In this document: positions 37,861 through 45,949 of the stretch, piece after piece
Layout: each line of letters opens with the position of its first letter
Numbering within the stretch: the stretch's first letter is position 1
Assembly (NCBI GenBank): GCA_029880325.1
Contig: JAOUOP010000062.1
Coordinates: forward strand, 1 to 45,986
Reading direction: 5' to 3'
Source of the DNA: Myxococcales bacterium
GTDB lineage: Bacteria > Myxococcota_A > Polyangia > Polyangiales > JAFGIB01
Length of the DNA: 45,986 bases
The notes under the pieces: model-generated
The model's input: only the letters and a program-made list of their open reading frames with translations
Database searches by the model: none
What the model was told of the DNA's origin: nothing
Translations under genes and position numbers: made by a program

Positions 37861-38760
37861 ATGGCCACCTTTCCAGGAGACTTGGTATTTCAGCCGGAGG
37901 GGCAGATACAGGCTCTGGCGGTTGCGCAGGTCACCTTCTATTTCACGCGCTTCGATGAGGCGGCGCGCCTAGAGCTAGCCGAAGGAATACGACTGTGCGG
38001 AGAATTGGTCGCCGAGCACGCAACCTACTACCGGTCGGAACCGATGAAGCGCGCGCGCCCAATAAAGGGCGACGTTGTCGGTCCGCTGGCGGAGAGAGTC
38101 GCAAGCGGCCCAGTGGCCCGCCGCTATCACCTCGAACTGCATTCAGGCTCCGACCTAATGACCGTTGGCCCTTGGGCCTTCGCGTTCGGCGTCACGCCGA
38201 GCGTATTGCACGCACAGGCAGCCTACTTAAGTTTGTCCGCGCCCGCGGCCATGCTCGAGGATCCGACCGCGTTTCTCGACCTTGTTCTATCTTTAGCTAA
38301 CACGACACCATATCGGTCCGGCCACGCGGGCTACGGAATCGGGTATAATCCCGGCTACGTAATGCGCGAACGCAACGAGGAGATCCGGGCGTGGTGCTCT
38401 CGCTATCGCGGCCTCGATGCCAGCTCTCCGGCCACGACAGCCGCATATTCGAACCGGCACTGCAAGGGTGTGAACTGGCTGACGATGCTCGACGACGACT
38501 TCTGTCTTGAGCTGGGAGGCACCGAAAAAATCGAGCAAGAACTTGGGAACACCATAACGCTCCATCAAACAAAGGGCGGCCTGGCGCTGCAAGCAGGCCA
38601 CCACCCGAGACTCGGCGACAAGAACCAGCAGGAGGACATGGCCGGCTATCGGAGGGTAAATGAATTGGTTCGGCCGTTGCGGATGCCTGACCTGGTGGGA
38701 CTTCCAGGAATGAATCGTGCTGAAGGACTGCGATGGCTTGCTCGCTTCGATGAGCCATGA
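37861..38760 (+). CDS. T6SS immunity protein (DUF3396 family)
   Basis: The protein has about 299 residues and no signal peptide, so it acts in the cytoplasm where a DNase toxin would act. The layout and motifs (VTFYFTRFDEAARLELAEG, PFAFGVTP-like WAFAFGVTPSV, SGHAGYGIGYNPGYV, GVNWLTMLDDDF) match DUF3396 proteins, which neutralise PAAR-linked T6SS toxins. It starts 37 bases after the effector stop; a TTG 18 bases earlier at 37843 is an alternative start. It overlaps the next gene by four bases (ATGA). Base composition is lower in GC than the flanks. The pairing with the effector is inferred from position. Confidence 0.82.
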   Translation: MATFPGDLVFQPEGQIQALAVAQVTFYFTRFDEAARLELAEGIRLCGELVAEHATYYRSEPMKRARPIKGDVVGPLAERVASGPVARRYHLELHSGSDLMTVGPWAFAFGVTPSVLHAQAAYLSLSAPAAMLEDPTAFLDLVLSLANTTPYRSGHAGYGIGYNPGYVMRERNEEIRAWCSRYRGLDASSPATTAAYSNRHCKGVNWLTMLDDDFCLELGGTEKIEQELGNTITLHQTKGGLALQAGHHPRLGDKNQQEDMAGYRRVNELVRPLRMPDLVGLPGMNRAEGLRWLARFDEP

Positions 38761-39524
38761 CCCCAGATTTGCGCACCACGCTGTCGCTCGCGGTCTCGCC
38801 TGCCCCCGCATTGCAGGATGTTTCCATGACGCTGATCTGTAGCCAAGAACTCGACGAGGGGCAGGTATTGTTTTGGCGTGAACTTCTGGATCATGTTGCC
38901 CGGTCGGTAAACCACGGCGCGCTATGCGGTAGCCAGCTAGATCCGCTTGGATCCAGCCTTCGGAACCTGTGCATGGAGTCTCAAGGGGAGCGGCAACTGC
39001 GATTCCAGTTCGGCATTGAAGGCGTGGATGCGGCTGCATGGCGGGTCATCTTGCAGCTCATGGCTGCGGCGTCAGAGTGCTCCTTCCCACTCGACGCAGT
39101 GCACATTTCTTCGCCAGCCTCGGCAGGGCTAGCCCTGGTTGGAGATCACGCTCTTGCGTTGCCGTATCCAGGAATACCGGATCGCCTGCCTTTCAGCCTG
39201 GAACGTTTAGAACCGCAAAGTGCCGACAAGGATCGTTATCTCGAGTTCGAGTTTGCGCGCTCGGTGCAGCGACAACACGGACACGAGATCGAACAAGCGC
39301 TTCAAAGTTGGGCAGAGCTCTTGATGGGTGGCTACCCCAAGGAAGATGAGCATCCGATGGACAATGCCTGCGATGAGCCCGCGACCGACTGGGTGGGGGG
39401 CACCACGCTACTTTTTTCCTTGCCGGGCTATCTGGGCTCGGAGTCCGCCTTTGATGCCGCAGTCTGCATGGCGATATGGTTTCACCAGCGGATCATGCCT
39501 CTCAGGCATATGACGGTCCACTGA
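38757..39524 (+). CDS. Hypothetical protein of the effector-immunity unit
   Basis: This 255-residue protein has no signal peptide or membrane helix. It is translationally coupled (ATGA) to the DUF3396 immunity gene. It has predicted mixed helices and strands (EGQVLFWRELLDHVARSV, AAWRVILQLMAAAS, LEFEFARSVQRQHGHE) and several Trp and acidic residues. I do not recognise a domain with certainty. By position it may be a second immunity protein or an effector chaperone. It shares the lower GC and mixed codon use of the effector and immunity genes. Confidence 0.8.
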   Translation: MTPDLRTTLSLAVSPAPALQDVSMTLICSQELDEGQVLFWRELLDHVARSVNHGALCGSQLDPLGSSLRNLCMESQGERQLRFQFGIEGVDAAAWRVILQLMAAASECSFPLDAVHISSPASAGLALVGDHALALPYPGIPDRLPFSLERLEPQSADKDRYLEFEFARSVQRQHGHEIEQALQSWAELLMGGYPKEDEHPMDNACDEPATDWVGGTTLLFSLPGYLGSESAFDAAVCMAIWFHQRIMPLRHMTVH

Positions 39525-39554
39525 AGTAAGCGCCGTGCTCAGCACACAGCAGCT

Positions 39555-40613
39555 TCACCCAGCCTGCCCGGTCTCCACCACCACCGCCCCCCGCTGCCCG
39601 CCCTCCGAACTCGCCCACAGCAGCGTCAAGGGCCCCTTGGCATAGCCGCGCGCCGCGGCCTGGCAGGCCAGCATGGCGAATAGGGGAATCGAAGCGGCGC
39701 CCATGTCGCCCCACGCGTCGGCCGGAGAACTGTAGTCGGCCGGGTCGTCGAAGTAGTGCGAAAGTCGCAGGCAAACAAAGCCCCACTCCTGGCCACGGTA
39801 GCGCTCGCCGTTGATGTCACAGAGGATGTCGTTGATGCGCTTGTCGCCACCGGCGCCGGCCTGCGCCACGGCCTGCTCCACGGCCTCGGTCAGGCCTTCG
39901 CCCAGGCAGACCTCGGGAGTTTTGATGAGCTTGCTCTCCGCTCTCACGACGCTGGCCCGTACGCGCGCCTGCCGCGCCAACCCCAGACGTTTGCACGCGC
40001 GCTCGGTGGCGAGCAGGAGAAAGCCCGCGCCCTCCGCCGGCACGAAGGCCGAGCGACCGTCTTCGCCCGCCAGCTGCCGATTTGCATCCAGCCATTCCAT
40101 CGTGTCCGGATGGAAATAGCTTTCGATTCCGCCCACGAGGCACAGCTCCTGCGCGCCGCGCGCGAGTTCTCCAAGCGCCGCCTCGAGCGCGACCGCGCCC
40201 GCAGCATGTCCCTCGGCAAAAAGCCTGATGTCATCGAGTTCAACCGTAGGCTCACCTGACCGCTGAAGCCCCTGGCGGACCGACTCGGCCTGATACTGGG
40301 AAAACCCCGGTCGCATCTCCGGCAGTCCCAGAAACAGCGGCAATCGCAGCGCCGCTTGGGTCACAGACTGCAGCGGCTCGCAGGCCTCCTGGAGCGCCGA
40401 TTGAGCCAGGGCGACGAAGCGCTCGGGGTCCGCTGTGCCGGCCGGAAGGGCACCGTCGACGGCCGCCACCATCGGATTACCGAGGCGATCGATCATGTAG
40501 GGATGCTCACCCAGGCGGCTAATACCCGCCCGCAGGGCCGCGGCACTCGAATCCGAGCGCAGACCCAGGGGCGTTCTCACCCCCGTCGCAACAATATGTA
40601 TTTCACCAGTCAT
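39555..40613 (-). CDS. T6SS-associated beta-ketoacyl synthase-like protein
   Basis: The 352-residue protein has the thiolase/ketosynthase fold (HIVATGVRTPLGL at the N-terminus, ELCLVGGIESYF, FVPAEGAGFLLL, CDINGERYRGQEWG, WGDMGAASIPLFAML). The nucleophile elbow, where ketosynthases have a Cys, reads AEGHAAGAVAL, so the active-site Cys is absent. Such proteins occur with DUF2169 genes in VgrG/PAAR clusters and are thought to be structural or adaptor proteins for effector loading. It lies 50 bases downstream of the DUF2169 gene on the same strand. Confidence 0.82.
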   Translation of the reverse strand: MTGEIHIVATGVRTPLGLRSDSSAAALRAGISRLGEHPYMIDRLGNPMVAAVDGALPAGTADPERFVALAQSALQEACEPLQSVTQAALRLPLFLGLPEMRPGFSQYQAESVRQGLQRSGEPTVELDDIRLFAEGHAAGAVALEAALGELARGAQELCLVGGIESYFHPDTMEWLDANRQLAGEDGRSAFVPAEGAGFLLLATERACKRLGLARQARVRASVVRAESKLIKTPEVCLGEGLTEAVEQAVAQAGAGGDKRINDILCDINGERYRGQEWGFVCLRLSHYFDDPADYSSPADAWGDMGAASIPLFAMLACQAAARGYAKGPLTLLWASSEGGQRGAVVVETGQAG

Positions 40614-40663
40614 CGGTCCGTACCGGCCGTGCCCCCCCCGACCACCGCCTCACTCACTACGCG

Positions 40664-41680
40664 TTAAAGGTACGGTTTCTCCCGGACGATGGTCTCATCC
40701 AGATAATCTTCGTTTTCGCGTACCAGCAGGCACGAGGTCCATACCATCACCACTCGGGGATGATCGGGCTCGAGGATCACCGTCGAGAGCTTGGCGCGAT
40801 GCTCCTCCGAACGGTGCCCGCGCAATGTGCTGAACTTGGTCTCGAAGGTAAAATAGGCCTTGGGCAAGTCGAAGCGCATCGCTCCGTTCGGCGTGAGATT
40901 CAGCAACTCGACCGGTTCACCGCCGCGCAGATGCTGGGTCGCCTGTTGGTCCTGCGGTGCACACTGCAACGCGCGGGGCTCCCAGTCCTCGGGTAGCAGG
41001 GGCCTGCGCTTCCTGGCCCACGCGTCGTCGTAGGTCCCCTGCAGCGAAAGTCGCGGCATCCAGTGCGATGCGATTGCGCCGAAGCCTGCGGGACCTGAGG
41101 TAATGGGATCCCGTTTGGGGTACTCGAAGTTGTGTAGCGGTTCACCCTCCCAGTGGCCGCCTGCAGCCACGACCCCCACGCCCACGGGATTGCGGGCGTC
41201 CATCTTCTGGCGTTTGGGATCGGGATCCCTGGCGTCGAAGCCACCGTAGGCGCGCTCGTAGACGATGGGCACCTCGACAACGGCGTCGGCCCCCGAGGCT
41301 TGCAGGCCTGTGCCGGTGGGCATCCAGTAGCGCTCGCCGAGCACCCGCAGGACCTTTTCCGTTTTTCCCACACGCATCGACACCATGAAGTCTCGCGAAG
41401 CTCGACCCGCAGGCGCGTGGGCCGTGCCGTTTAGGACGATGTCCGTTGTCGGCTTGGGACCAACCAGGTCGGCTTCGTAGCGAAGGCTCGATGCCCCATC
41501 CTCACCGTTGTACTCCGCCGCCAGGAACGGCTCGGGCTGGTCGTCGGCGATTTCGAGCCTGCCCTTGGGCCCGATGTCAAAGCTGGCGCGGACGGCGACG
41601 ATCCACTCGTGAACGCCGTCCTTGTTGCGCCCCCACGTGCGACCGACGCCGTAGGTAGTCCTGTTGTCGACCGCCCACAT
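40664..41680 (-). CDS. DUF2169 T6SS adaptor protein
   Basis: This is a DUF2169 protein of about 338 residues. Family segments are MWAVDNRTTYGVGRTWGRN at the start, SSLRYEADLVGPKPTTDIVLN, LRVLGERYW, YERAYGGFDA, RNPVGVG and LPKAYFTFETKF near the end. The family sits next to PAAR/VgrG genes and likely serves as a chaperone or tip adaptor. The frame is open to 41791, but the family N-terminus matches the ATG at 41680; no strong ribosome site supports either. It is divergent from the DUF6484 gene. Confidence 0.85.
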   Translation of the reverse strand: MWAVDNRTTYGVGRTWGRNKDGVHEWIVAVRASFDIGPKGRLEIADDQPEPFLAAEYNGEDGASSLRYEADLVGPKPTTDIVLNGTAHAPAGRASRDFMVSMRVGKTEKVLRVLGERYWMPTGTGLQASGADAVVEVPIVYERAYGGFDARDPDPKRQKMDARNPVGVGVVAAGGHWEGEPLHNFEYPKRDPITSGPAGFGAIASHWMPRLSLQGTYDDAWARKRRPLLPEDWEPRALQCAPQDQQATQHLRGGEPVELLNLTPNGAMRFDLPKAYFTFETKFSTLRGHRSEEHRAKLSTVILEPDHPRVVMVWTSCLLVRENEDYLDETIVREKPYL

Positions 41681-41837
41681 CGAAGCGCGGACGTAACACG
41701 CTTGCCCATGCTGCGCAAAGCGCACAGCCGCATCTCCCGGTCGGCACTCGCTGCCATGGTCGCACAGGTGCGCAGCCACTTGGACGGGCACCGACCGCGT
41801 GCTAAAAGTGCTCTAGAGTACGCGGGGAGCCCTCGTC

Positions 41838-42383
41838 ATGTCGAAGACGTCGCGAGTCAGTACACTGGTGAGGCCGGCTTTGGAGCAGGCTTCCAGTGAT
41901 GGTGCGCCAGCGCTGCCGTCGGCGCGCAGCGGTCGCATCGTGAAGTGGAATCACGCGGGGCTATGGGTCGACTGCTATGAGGGCTCCGATGGTCCAGCGG
42001 TCGCACGGAGTCTGGTGGCTTGGCAACCGGAGCGGCTGCAGCAGGCCGTGCGCGAACGCCGGCAGGTGCTGCTGCTTTTCGAAGACGGTGATCGGCGGCG
42101 TCCCGTGATCATCGGAGCCATCGAGGAGGTGCCCGAGCCGCCCGGGGACGTGGAGGCCCAGCGCGAGCCACAGGGGCTGGCGCCAGCGCCCCGGCCCTCG
42201 CTGGAGGCGAGCGTGGACGGTCGGCGCGTGCTGCTGGAGGCCAACGACGAGGTCGTGCTGCGCTGCGGCGAGGCGAGTATCACCCTGCGCCGCAACGGAC
42301 GCGTGTTGATTCGAGGCGCCTATGTCGAGACGCGATCTCGCGGCACCAACCGGATCAAGGGCGGAAACGTCCTGATCAACTGA
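41838..42383 (+). CDS. DUF6484 T6SS protein with VgrG-like needle tail
   Basis: The 181-residue protein has an OB-fold-like N-terminal half (GRIVKWNHAGLWVDCYEG, RQVLLLFEDGDRRRPVIIGAI), as in DUF6484 proteins of T6SS loci. Its C-terminal 40 residues (ASITLRRNGRVLIRGAYVET, then RIKGGNVLIN) align closely with the end of the VgrG encoded at 34404 (ASITLKKNGDIIIKGAKI...VIKGSKVLNN). It therefore probably forms a short trimeric beta-helix, a reduced spike. GGGGAG stands about nine bases before the ATG. It leads a two-gene unit with the TIGR02270 gene. Confidence 0.82.
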   Translation: MSKTSRVSTLVRPALEQASSDGAPALPSARSGRIVKWNHAGLWVDCYEGSDGPAVARSLVAWQPERLQQAVRERRQVLLLFEDGDRRRPVIIGAIEEVPEPPGDVEAQREPQGLAPAPRPSLEASVDGRRVLLEANDEVVLRCGEASITLRRNGRVLIRGAYVETRSRGTNRIKGGNVLIN

Positions 42384-42392
42384 GAGGTGCCC

Positions 42393-43784
42393 GTGAAGGC
42401 AGCGTCGGCCGACGACCTGATCCTCTGGGATGTTTTCGAGGAGCATCTTGAAGAGGCCGCTTTTCTGCTTTCGATGTGGCGGAGTCGGCTGCTCGCGGAC
42501 AACTACACATTCGACGAGCTGCGCACCGGGCCCGAGCAGCGGCTGCGCCTGCATGTCGATGCCCTCGTAATCGGCGGCCCCCGGATCGCCGAGCGTCTGT
42601 TGCATCCCGCCCTCATGGAAGGCGAGCCAGAGCAGGCCACGGTGGCCGCATTGGCCATGCTGGACGGGGCGCGCAAAAAGAAGGACGCCCTGCAGACGCT
42701 GATCGCGATCATGGAGGCGACCGACCCGGCGCGGAGCGAGGCCCTGGGCGCGGCGCTCGTACTGTGCGAGCAAGGGCTGCTGCCCGAGCTGCTGCTGGCG
42801 GAGGTCAAGCGCCCCAGGGCGCCGGAAGTGAGGGCGCGGTTGCTCGACGCGCTGGCCGAGCACGGTCGCGATGCGGGCCCGGCACTCTCGGATGCGCTGC
42901 AGGATGAGACACCGGCGTTGCAGCGGGCAGGACTGGCTGCCGTCGCGGCGAGCGGCCGCAGGGATGCGATCTTCGAGTGCGAGCAGCTGCTGAGGTCGCC
43001 AGATGGAATGACGCGCAATCTCGCCTTTGACGCAGCGCTGACGCTCAGCTCGCCGGAGGCATGGGCCCAATGCCTCAGCCGCAGCAGGCGCCCCGAGGCC
43101 GAGGATGGCCACTGCCTTCTGCTGCGCTCACTGCTGGGTGGCGCCGGTGACCACGCTTGGCTGCTACGGCTTTTCGAGGCCGGTGAGGCGTTGCCTGCGG
43201 TGCTGTGGGCCATGGGGTTCGGCGGGCAAGCGGCCTACGTGGAGCCGCTGTTGACCGCCCTCGATCACGAAGAGTCTCGGGTTGCGAAACTGGCGGCCGA
43301 AGCCTTCTGTGCCATCACAGGCTTCGATCCCTACGACGAGTCCGATGTGACCCAACAGCCTTCGGTAGGATCATCCGTACAGGCCAAAGCGGGTGACGAG
43401 ACCGAAGCCGACGAAGCCGAGGAGGAGGGCCAAGGCGACGACTTTGCATTTGAGGACGAGGACCTCGACGCCGACCTCGTGCCCGACGCGGTGGAGCAGC
43501 TGCCTTCGCTGGAGCGCGCCCAGGCCGAAGCCTGGTGGAAGCAAAAACGGGGCGATTTCGATCGCGAGAGCCGCTACATCGCGGGCGAGCGCCTGGAGCT
43601 GTCGAGTGTGGTCGCCGCACTGGGCTCGGGGCCGGCGCGCCGGCGTCACGCGTGGGCGCTTGGCATCGCAATCGCCAGCGGAAGCGCCTACAGGGTCTCG
43701 ACCCGGGCCTTCTGCAGTCGCCAACAGCCGCAGATGGACGCACTGGCCAAGGCCAAGCCCGGCGAACTCGGTCGCCTGCTGTAA
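42393..43784 (+). CDS. TIGR02270-family HEAT-repeat T6SS accessory protein
   Basis: The 463-residue, mostly helical protein has HEAT-like repeats (ATVAALAMLDGARKKKDALQ, VRARLLDALAEHGRDAGPAL, LQRAGLAAVAASGRRDAI) and an acidic low-complexity stretch before the C-terminal part, which ends with RRRHAWALGIAIASG and TRAFCSRQQPQM. This matches the TIGR02270 family of T6SS clusters, whose role is not settled. The GTG at 42393 is five bases after GAGAGG; another GTG lies six bases upstream. It is nine bases downstream of the DUF6484 gene. Confidence 0.85.
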   Translation: MKAASADDLILWDVFEEHLEEAAFLLSMWRSRLLADNYTFDELRTGPEQRLRLHVDALVIGGPRIAERLLHPALMEGEPEQATVAALAMLDGARKKKDALQTLIAIMEATDPARSEALGAALVLCEQGLLPELLLAEVKRPRAPEVRARLLDALAEHGRDAGPALSDALQDETPALQRAGLAAVAASGRRDAIFECEQLLRSPDGMTRNLAFDAALTLSSPEAWAQCLSRSRRPEAEDGHCLLLRSLLGGAGDHAWLLRLFEAGEALPAVLWAMGFGGQAAYVEPLLTALDHEESRVAKLAAEAFCAITGFDPYDESDVTQQPSVGSSVQAKAGDETEADEAEEEGQGDDFAFEDEDLDADLVPDAVEQLPSLERAQAEAWWKQKRGDFDRESRYIAGERLELSSVVAALGSGPARRRHAWALGIAIASGSAYRVSTRAFCSRQQPQMDALAKAKPGELGRLL

Positions 43785-43844
43785 TAGCCTGCCACCCCGC
43801 TCGAGCCCTCAAGTGTGGCTTTTGTAGCGGTAGCGCGTTTGGAG

Positions 43845-44060
43845 ATGAGGGAGCCGCAACAGGGCGGCGTGGTCGCCGACCGATATCGCATTGATGCCCC
43901 TTTGAGCCGGGGTGTCATGGGCTTGGTCTGCGCCACCACCCATATGGTCACCGATCAACGCCTCGCGTTGAAGTAGATGCTGCCCGAGCTACTTCGAGGC
44001 GCCGTAGCGGTGCGCTGGGCCCGCTAAACCCGCGAAGTTGTGGTGGTTTCAAAGGGCGGC
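43845..44060 (+). pseudogene. Decayed Ser/Thr protein kinase N-terminal fragment
   Basis: Reading from the ATG at 43845 gives MREPQQGGVVADRYRIDAPL, then SRGVMGLVCATTHM and QRLALK, the classic N-lobe of myxobacterial Hanks kinases (ADRYRI, the glycine loop, VALK). The next codon is TAG (43974-43976), then the frame resumes with MLPELLRGAVAVRWAR and meets TAA at 44025. Intact relatives read ALKxMLPE with a normal residue at the stop. Everything from helix C onward is missing. It is a relic rather than a short real gene, stranded between the T6SS locus and the minus-strand gene at 44065. Confidence 0.75.
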
Positions 44061-44064
44061 CCAG

Positions 44065-44859
44065 TCAGCGCGCGAGCGACTCGCAGGCCCGAACCAAGGA
44101 ACCGCGCCCGTGCACCGTGCAGCGACGAAAAACGTCCTTGGCCCCGCTGGCGTCACCGCGGGCATCGCGGACGCCGCCGAGCACGATATAGGCGCCCGCC
44201 TCGCCCAGATCCGCCGCAATGGCTTGGCGCGCAAGCGCTTCGGCGCGCGCCAGGTCGCGCGCATTGAAGGCGCGACGCGCAGCGCGCAGGAGCTTGCCGG
44301 ATCGCAGGCGCTCGGCACGTTTGCCGCCGCGGGCGAAACGGGGCGAGACCTTGCCCTGCTCCACCTTGGTCACATGGGGCTTGGCGGCAGGCGCTTCCCC
44401 GGAGAGTGCAGGGGCCTGCACCGTCGCAAGCTGACCCTCTTCGCTCGCTACCTGGGCGGGCTCGATGACCACGCTCGGCGAGGTCGGCGTCAGGGGCGAC
44501 CGCTCCGCGAAAGAGACGAGCAGCGACGCAGCAACAGCCTCGCCACCCGCAGGCAGAGCGTCTGCGGAGGATCTGTCGAAATGCAAAGCGTCGACCGGCG
44601 GCAGAGAACTCCCGCCAAGCGCTGCCGGCTCGACCAGCGCCTGTGCAGCGTAGGCGCTATAACTCAGCGATGCCAATGCGCCGAAGACCAACATGCCCAC
44701 CGTGGCCACCAAGCCCATGCGGTTTTCGGGGCTCATCGCCGTGGGCTGCCACGGCGGGGACATCCAGTCCGACTCGAGAGCTTCAGGCGGCTGGCTGAAG
44801 AAGGCTTCCTCCGCGTCGTTTGCGAAGACTTCTGCGTGGGCGTCTGAAGAGTCTGCCAT
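44065..44859 (-). CDS. Membrane-anchored protein with TPR-like C-terminus
   Basis: About 264 residues: an acidic cytoplasmic N-terminal 45 residues, one membrane helix (MGLVATVGMLVFGALASLSY), a Ser/Pro/Ala-rich periplasmic linker and a basic helical end (LLRAARRAFNARDLARAEAL, then LGEAGAYIVLGGVRDARGDA and AKDVFRRCTVHG) that fits one to two TPR units. The ATG at 44859 is taken over the adjacent GTG at 44862. The arrangement recalls the C-terminal halves of myxobacterial kinases that carry a membrane helix and TPRs, and a kinase relic lies next to it on the other strand. Function unknown. Confidence 0.75.
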   Translation of the reverse strand: MADSSDAHAEVFANDAEEAFFSQPPEALESDWMSPPWQPTAMSPENRMGLVATVGMLVFGALASLSYSAYAAQALVEPAALGGSSLPPVDALHFDRSSADALPAGGEAVAASLLVSFAERSPLTPTSPSVVIEPAQVASEEGQLATVQAPALSGEAPAAKPHVTKVEQGKVSPRFARGGKRAERLRSGKLLRAARRAFNARDLARAEALARQAIAADLGEAGAYIVLGGVRDARGDASGAKDVFRRCTVHGRGSLVRACESLAR

Positions 44860-45201
44860 CACGCCGTAGAGTGGGTGCAGCCGCTAGAAGCGGTTTGAGT
44901 TTTCGCATGAGGCGAGCGATCGCTTGTTCGACCCTGGGCTCGCTTCGACGAGGTATGCTGGCATCTTCACAGCTGCCGCAAGCGCAAAGTACACCACGGC
45001 GCAAGAGCCTATTGGACGCGGCCTCCCGGCCGGTCGATGCGACGCCAATCCGTCAGCTGGCGGCCGCCGACGCATGGGCGACCATCCCGACCCACCATCG
45101 CTGCGGCGGCGCCGCGCACAGGTCGCGCCACCAACGCTCCGTCGACCACCCGCAAACCGAGCAGATGGCCACGGCTGCTCGGTGCGTCTCCAACATGATT
45201 G
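44860..45201. other. 342-base region, no firm gene
   Basis: A small hairpin CCGCT-aga-AGCGG (44881-44893) followed by TTTGAGTTTT looks like a weak terminator on the plus strand, but no plus-strand gene precedes it. On the minus strand a 47-codon frame (45196 down to 45053, MLETHRAAVAICSVCGW...) starts six bases after the stop of the gene at 45202; it is Trp/Ala-rich and unsupported. The promoter of the 44065 gene should lie here. Confidence 0.5.
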
Positions 45202-45552
45202 CTACCCCGGCGCGATGATCGAGTGCTTCGGATCGCGGCGGGTAAATAGCGCCTGCCAGCGGCGATCGGCCTCCGCGACGAGAGCTGGCGACGCTCGCTC
45301 GATGGCGACGATCGGGCCGGTCGTGATGCGCCTGGCGGCCGCGTAGAGCGAGAGGTGCTCGCCCACTCGAGGTGCCTTGGCCCCGCGGGGCGCGCCGCGA
45401 AGGTCGACGGAGGGACCGAGCACGTGGGCGCAGCTGGCTGAGTGCAGCGGTATCCAGGCGCCGGTTGCGCGGTCGCGCACGCCCATACACAGATCGTTGA
45501 GCACCAGATACTCGCTTCGGTAGGTCAGGTAGAGCTTGCACGGCGCCGACAC
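45202..45552 (-). CDS. Small hypothetical protein
   Basis: The protein has 116 residues. The GTG at 45552 is chosen because AGGAGG stands six bases before it; the frame runs further to 45600 without a ribosome site. It begins VSAPCKLYLTYRSEYLVLND, with LCMGVRDRATGAWIPLHSAS, GPIVAIERASP and a final WQALFTRRDP. The balanced composition and the CxLxLTYRSEY start look like a real folded protein, and I recall similar short proteins in myxobacteria, without known function. No partner gene can be tied to it. Confidence 0.65.
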   Translation of the reverse strand: MSAPCKLYLTYRSEYLVLNDLCMGVRDRATGAWIPLHSASCAHVLGPSVDLRGAPRGAKAPRVGEHLSLYAAARRITTGPIVAIERASPALVAEADRRWQALFTRRDPKHSIIAPG

Positions 45553-45783
45553 GGGGGGCCTCCTGGGCGGTTTGGGGCTCTCCAGAATAGCTGAACACAC
45601 ATTCAGATCAAGTGACGATTTCGCAGCCCCTCATATGCCTGGCATCCGGGGGTGGCTCGGTCTTCGGCCGTTGCGTATCCCCGCCCGCACGCGCACCGAC
45701 CTCGAACCGGACCTCGGTCGCGCCACCGCCGAACTCGGCGCCGAGTTCGGCGGTGTAGCCGGCTACGATGACTCCCAGATAAC
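45553..45783. other. Non-coding stretch with a perfect palindrome
   Basis: It contains the promoter side of the 45202 gene. Bases 45724-45755 form a perfect 32-base palindrome (half-site CACCGCCGAACTCGGC), followed by a second perfect 12-base palindrome GTAGCCGGCTAC at 45755-45766. The plus-strand frame through this region to 45808 has no ribosome site and no recognised family. Confidence 0.7.
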
Positions 45784-45949
45784 TAGATGGGCTCGGCGGA
45801 AGTACTGAGCCGATGATCGGGGTCGATACGATGCCAGATGCAAGGACGGCCTCCGCCGGAATACTCCGTGTATTTCAAGGGGGCCGGACGCCGCAGCTGG
45901 CGCCGTGGCGGACCCGACAGCGGATCATGACTCCCGCCGAGCACATCTA
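45784..45949 (+). repeat. MITE-like element with terminal inverted repeats
   Basis: A 166-base unit bounded by TAGATGGGCTCGGCGGAAGT (45784-45803) and ACTCCCGCCGAGCACATCTA (45930-45949), which match each other as inverted repeats at 18 of 20 bases. Its last 90 bases recur inverted at 4342-4431 (94% identity). Both ends lie in CTAG. No protein is encoded. Terminal inverted repeats beginning with TA fit a non-autonomous IS630/Tc1-mariner element that inserts at TA. Confidence 0.8.

Noticed and set aside
45536..45808. A 90-codon plus-strand frame through the palindromes
   Set aside because: No ribosome site and no family; it overlaps the start of a better supported minus-strand gene, and its 3' end runs into the repeat element.
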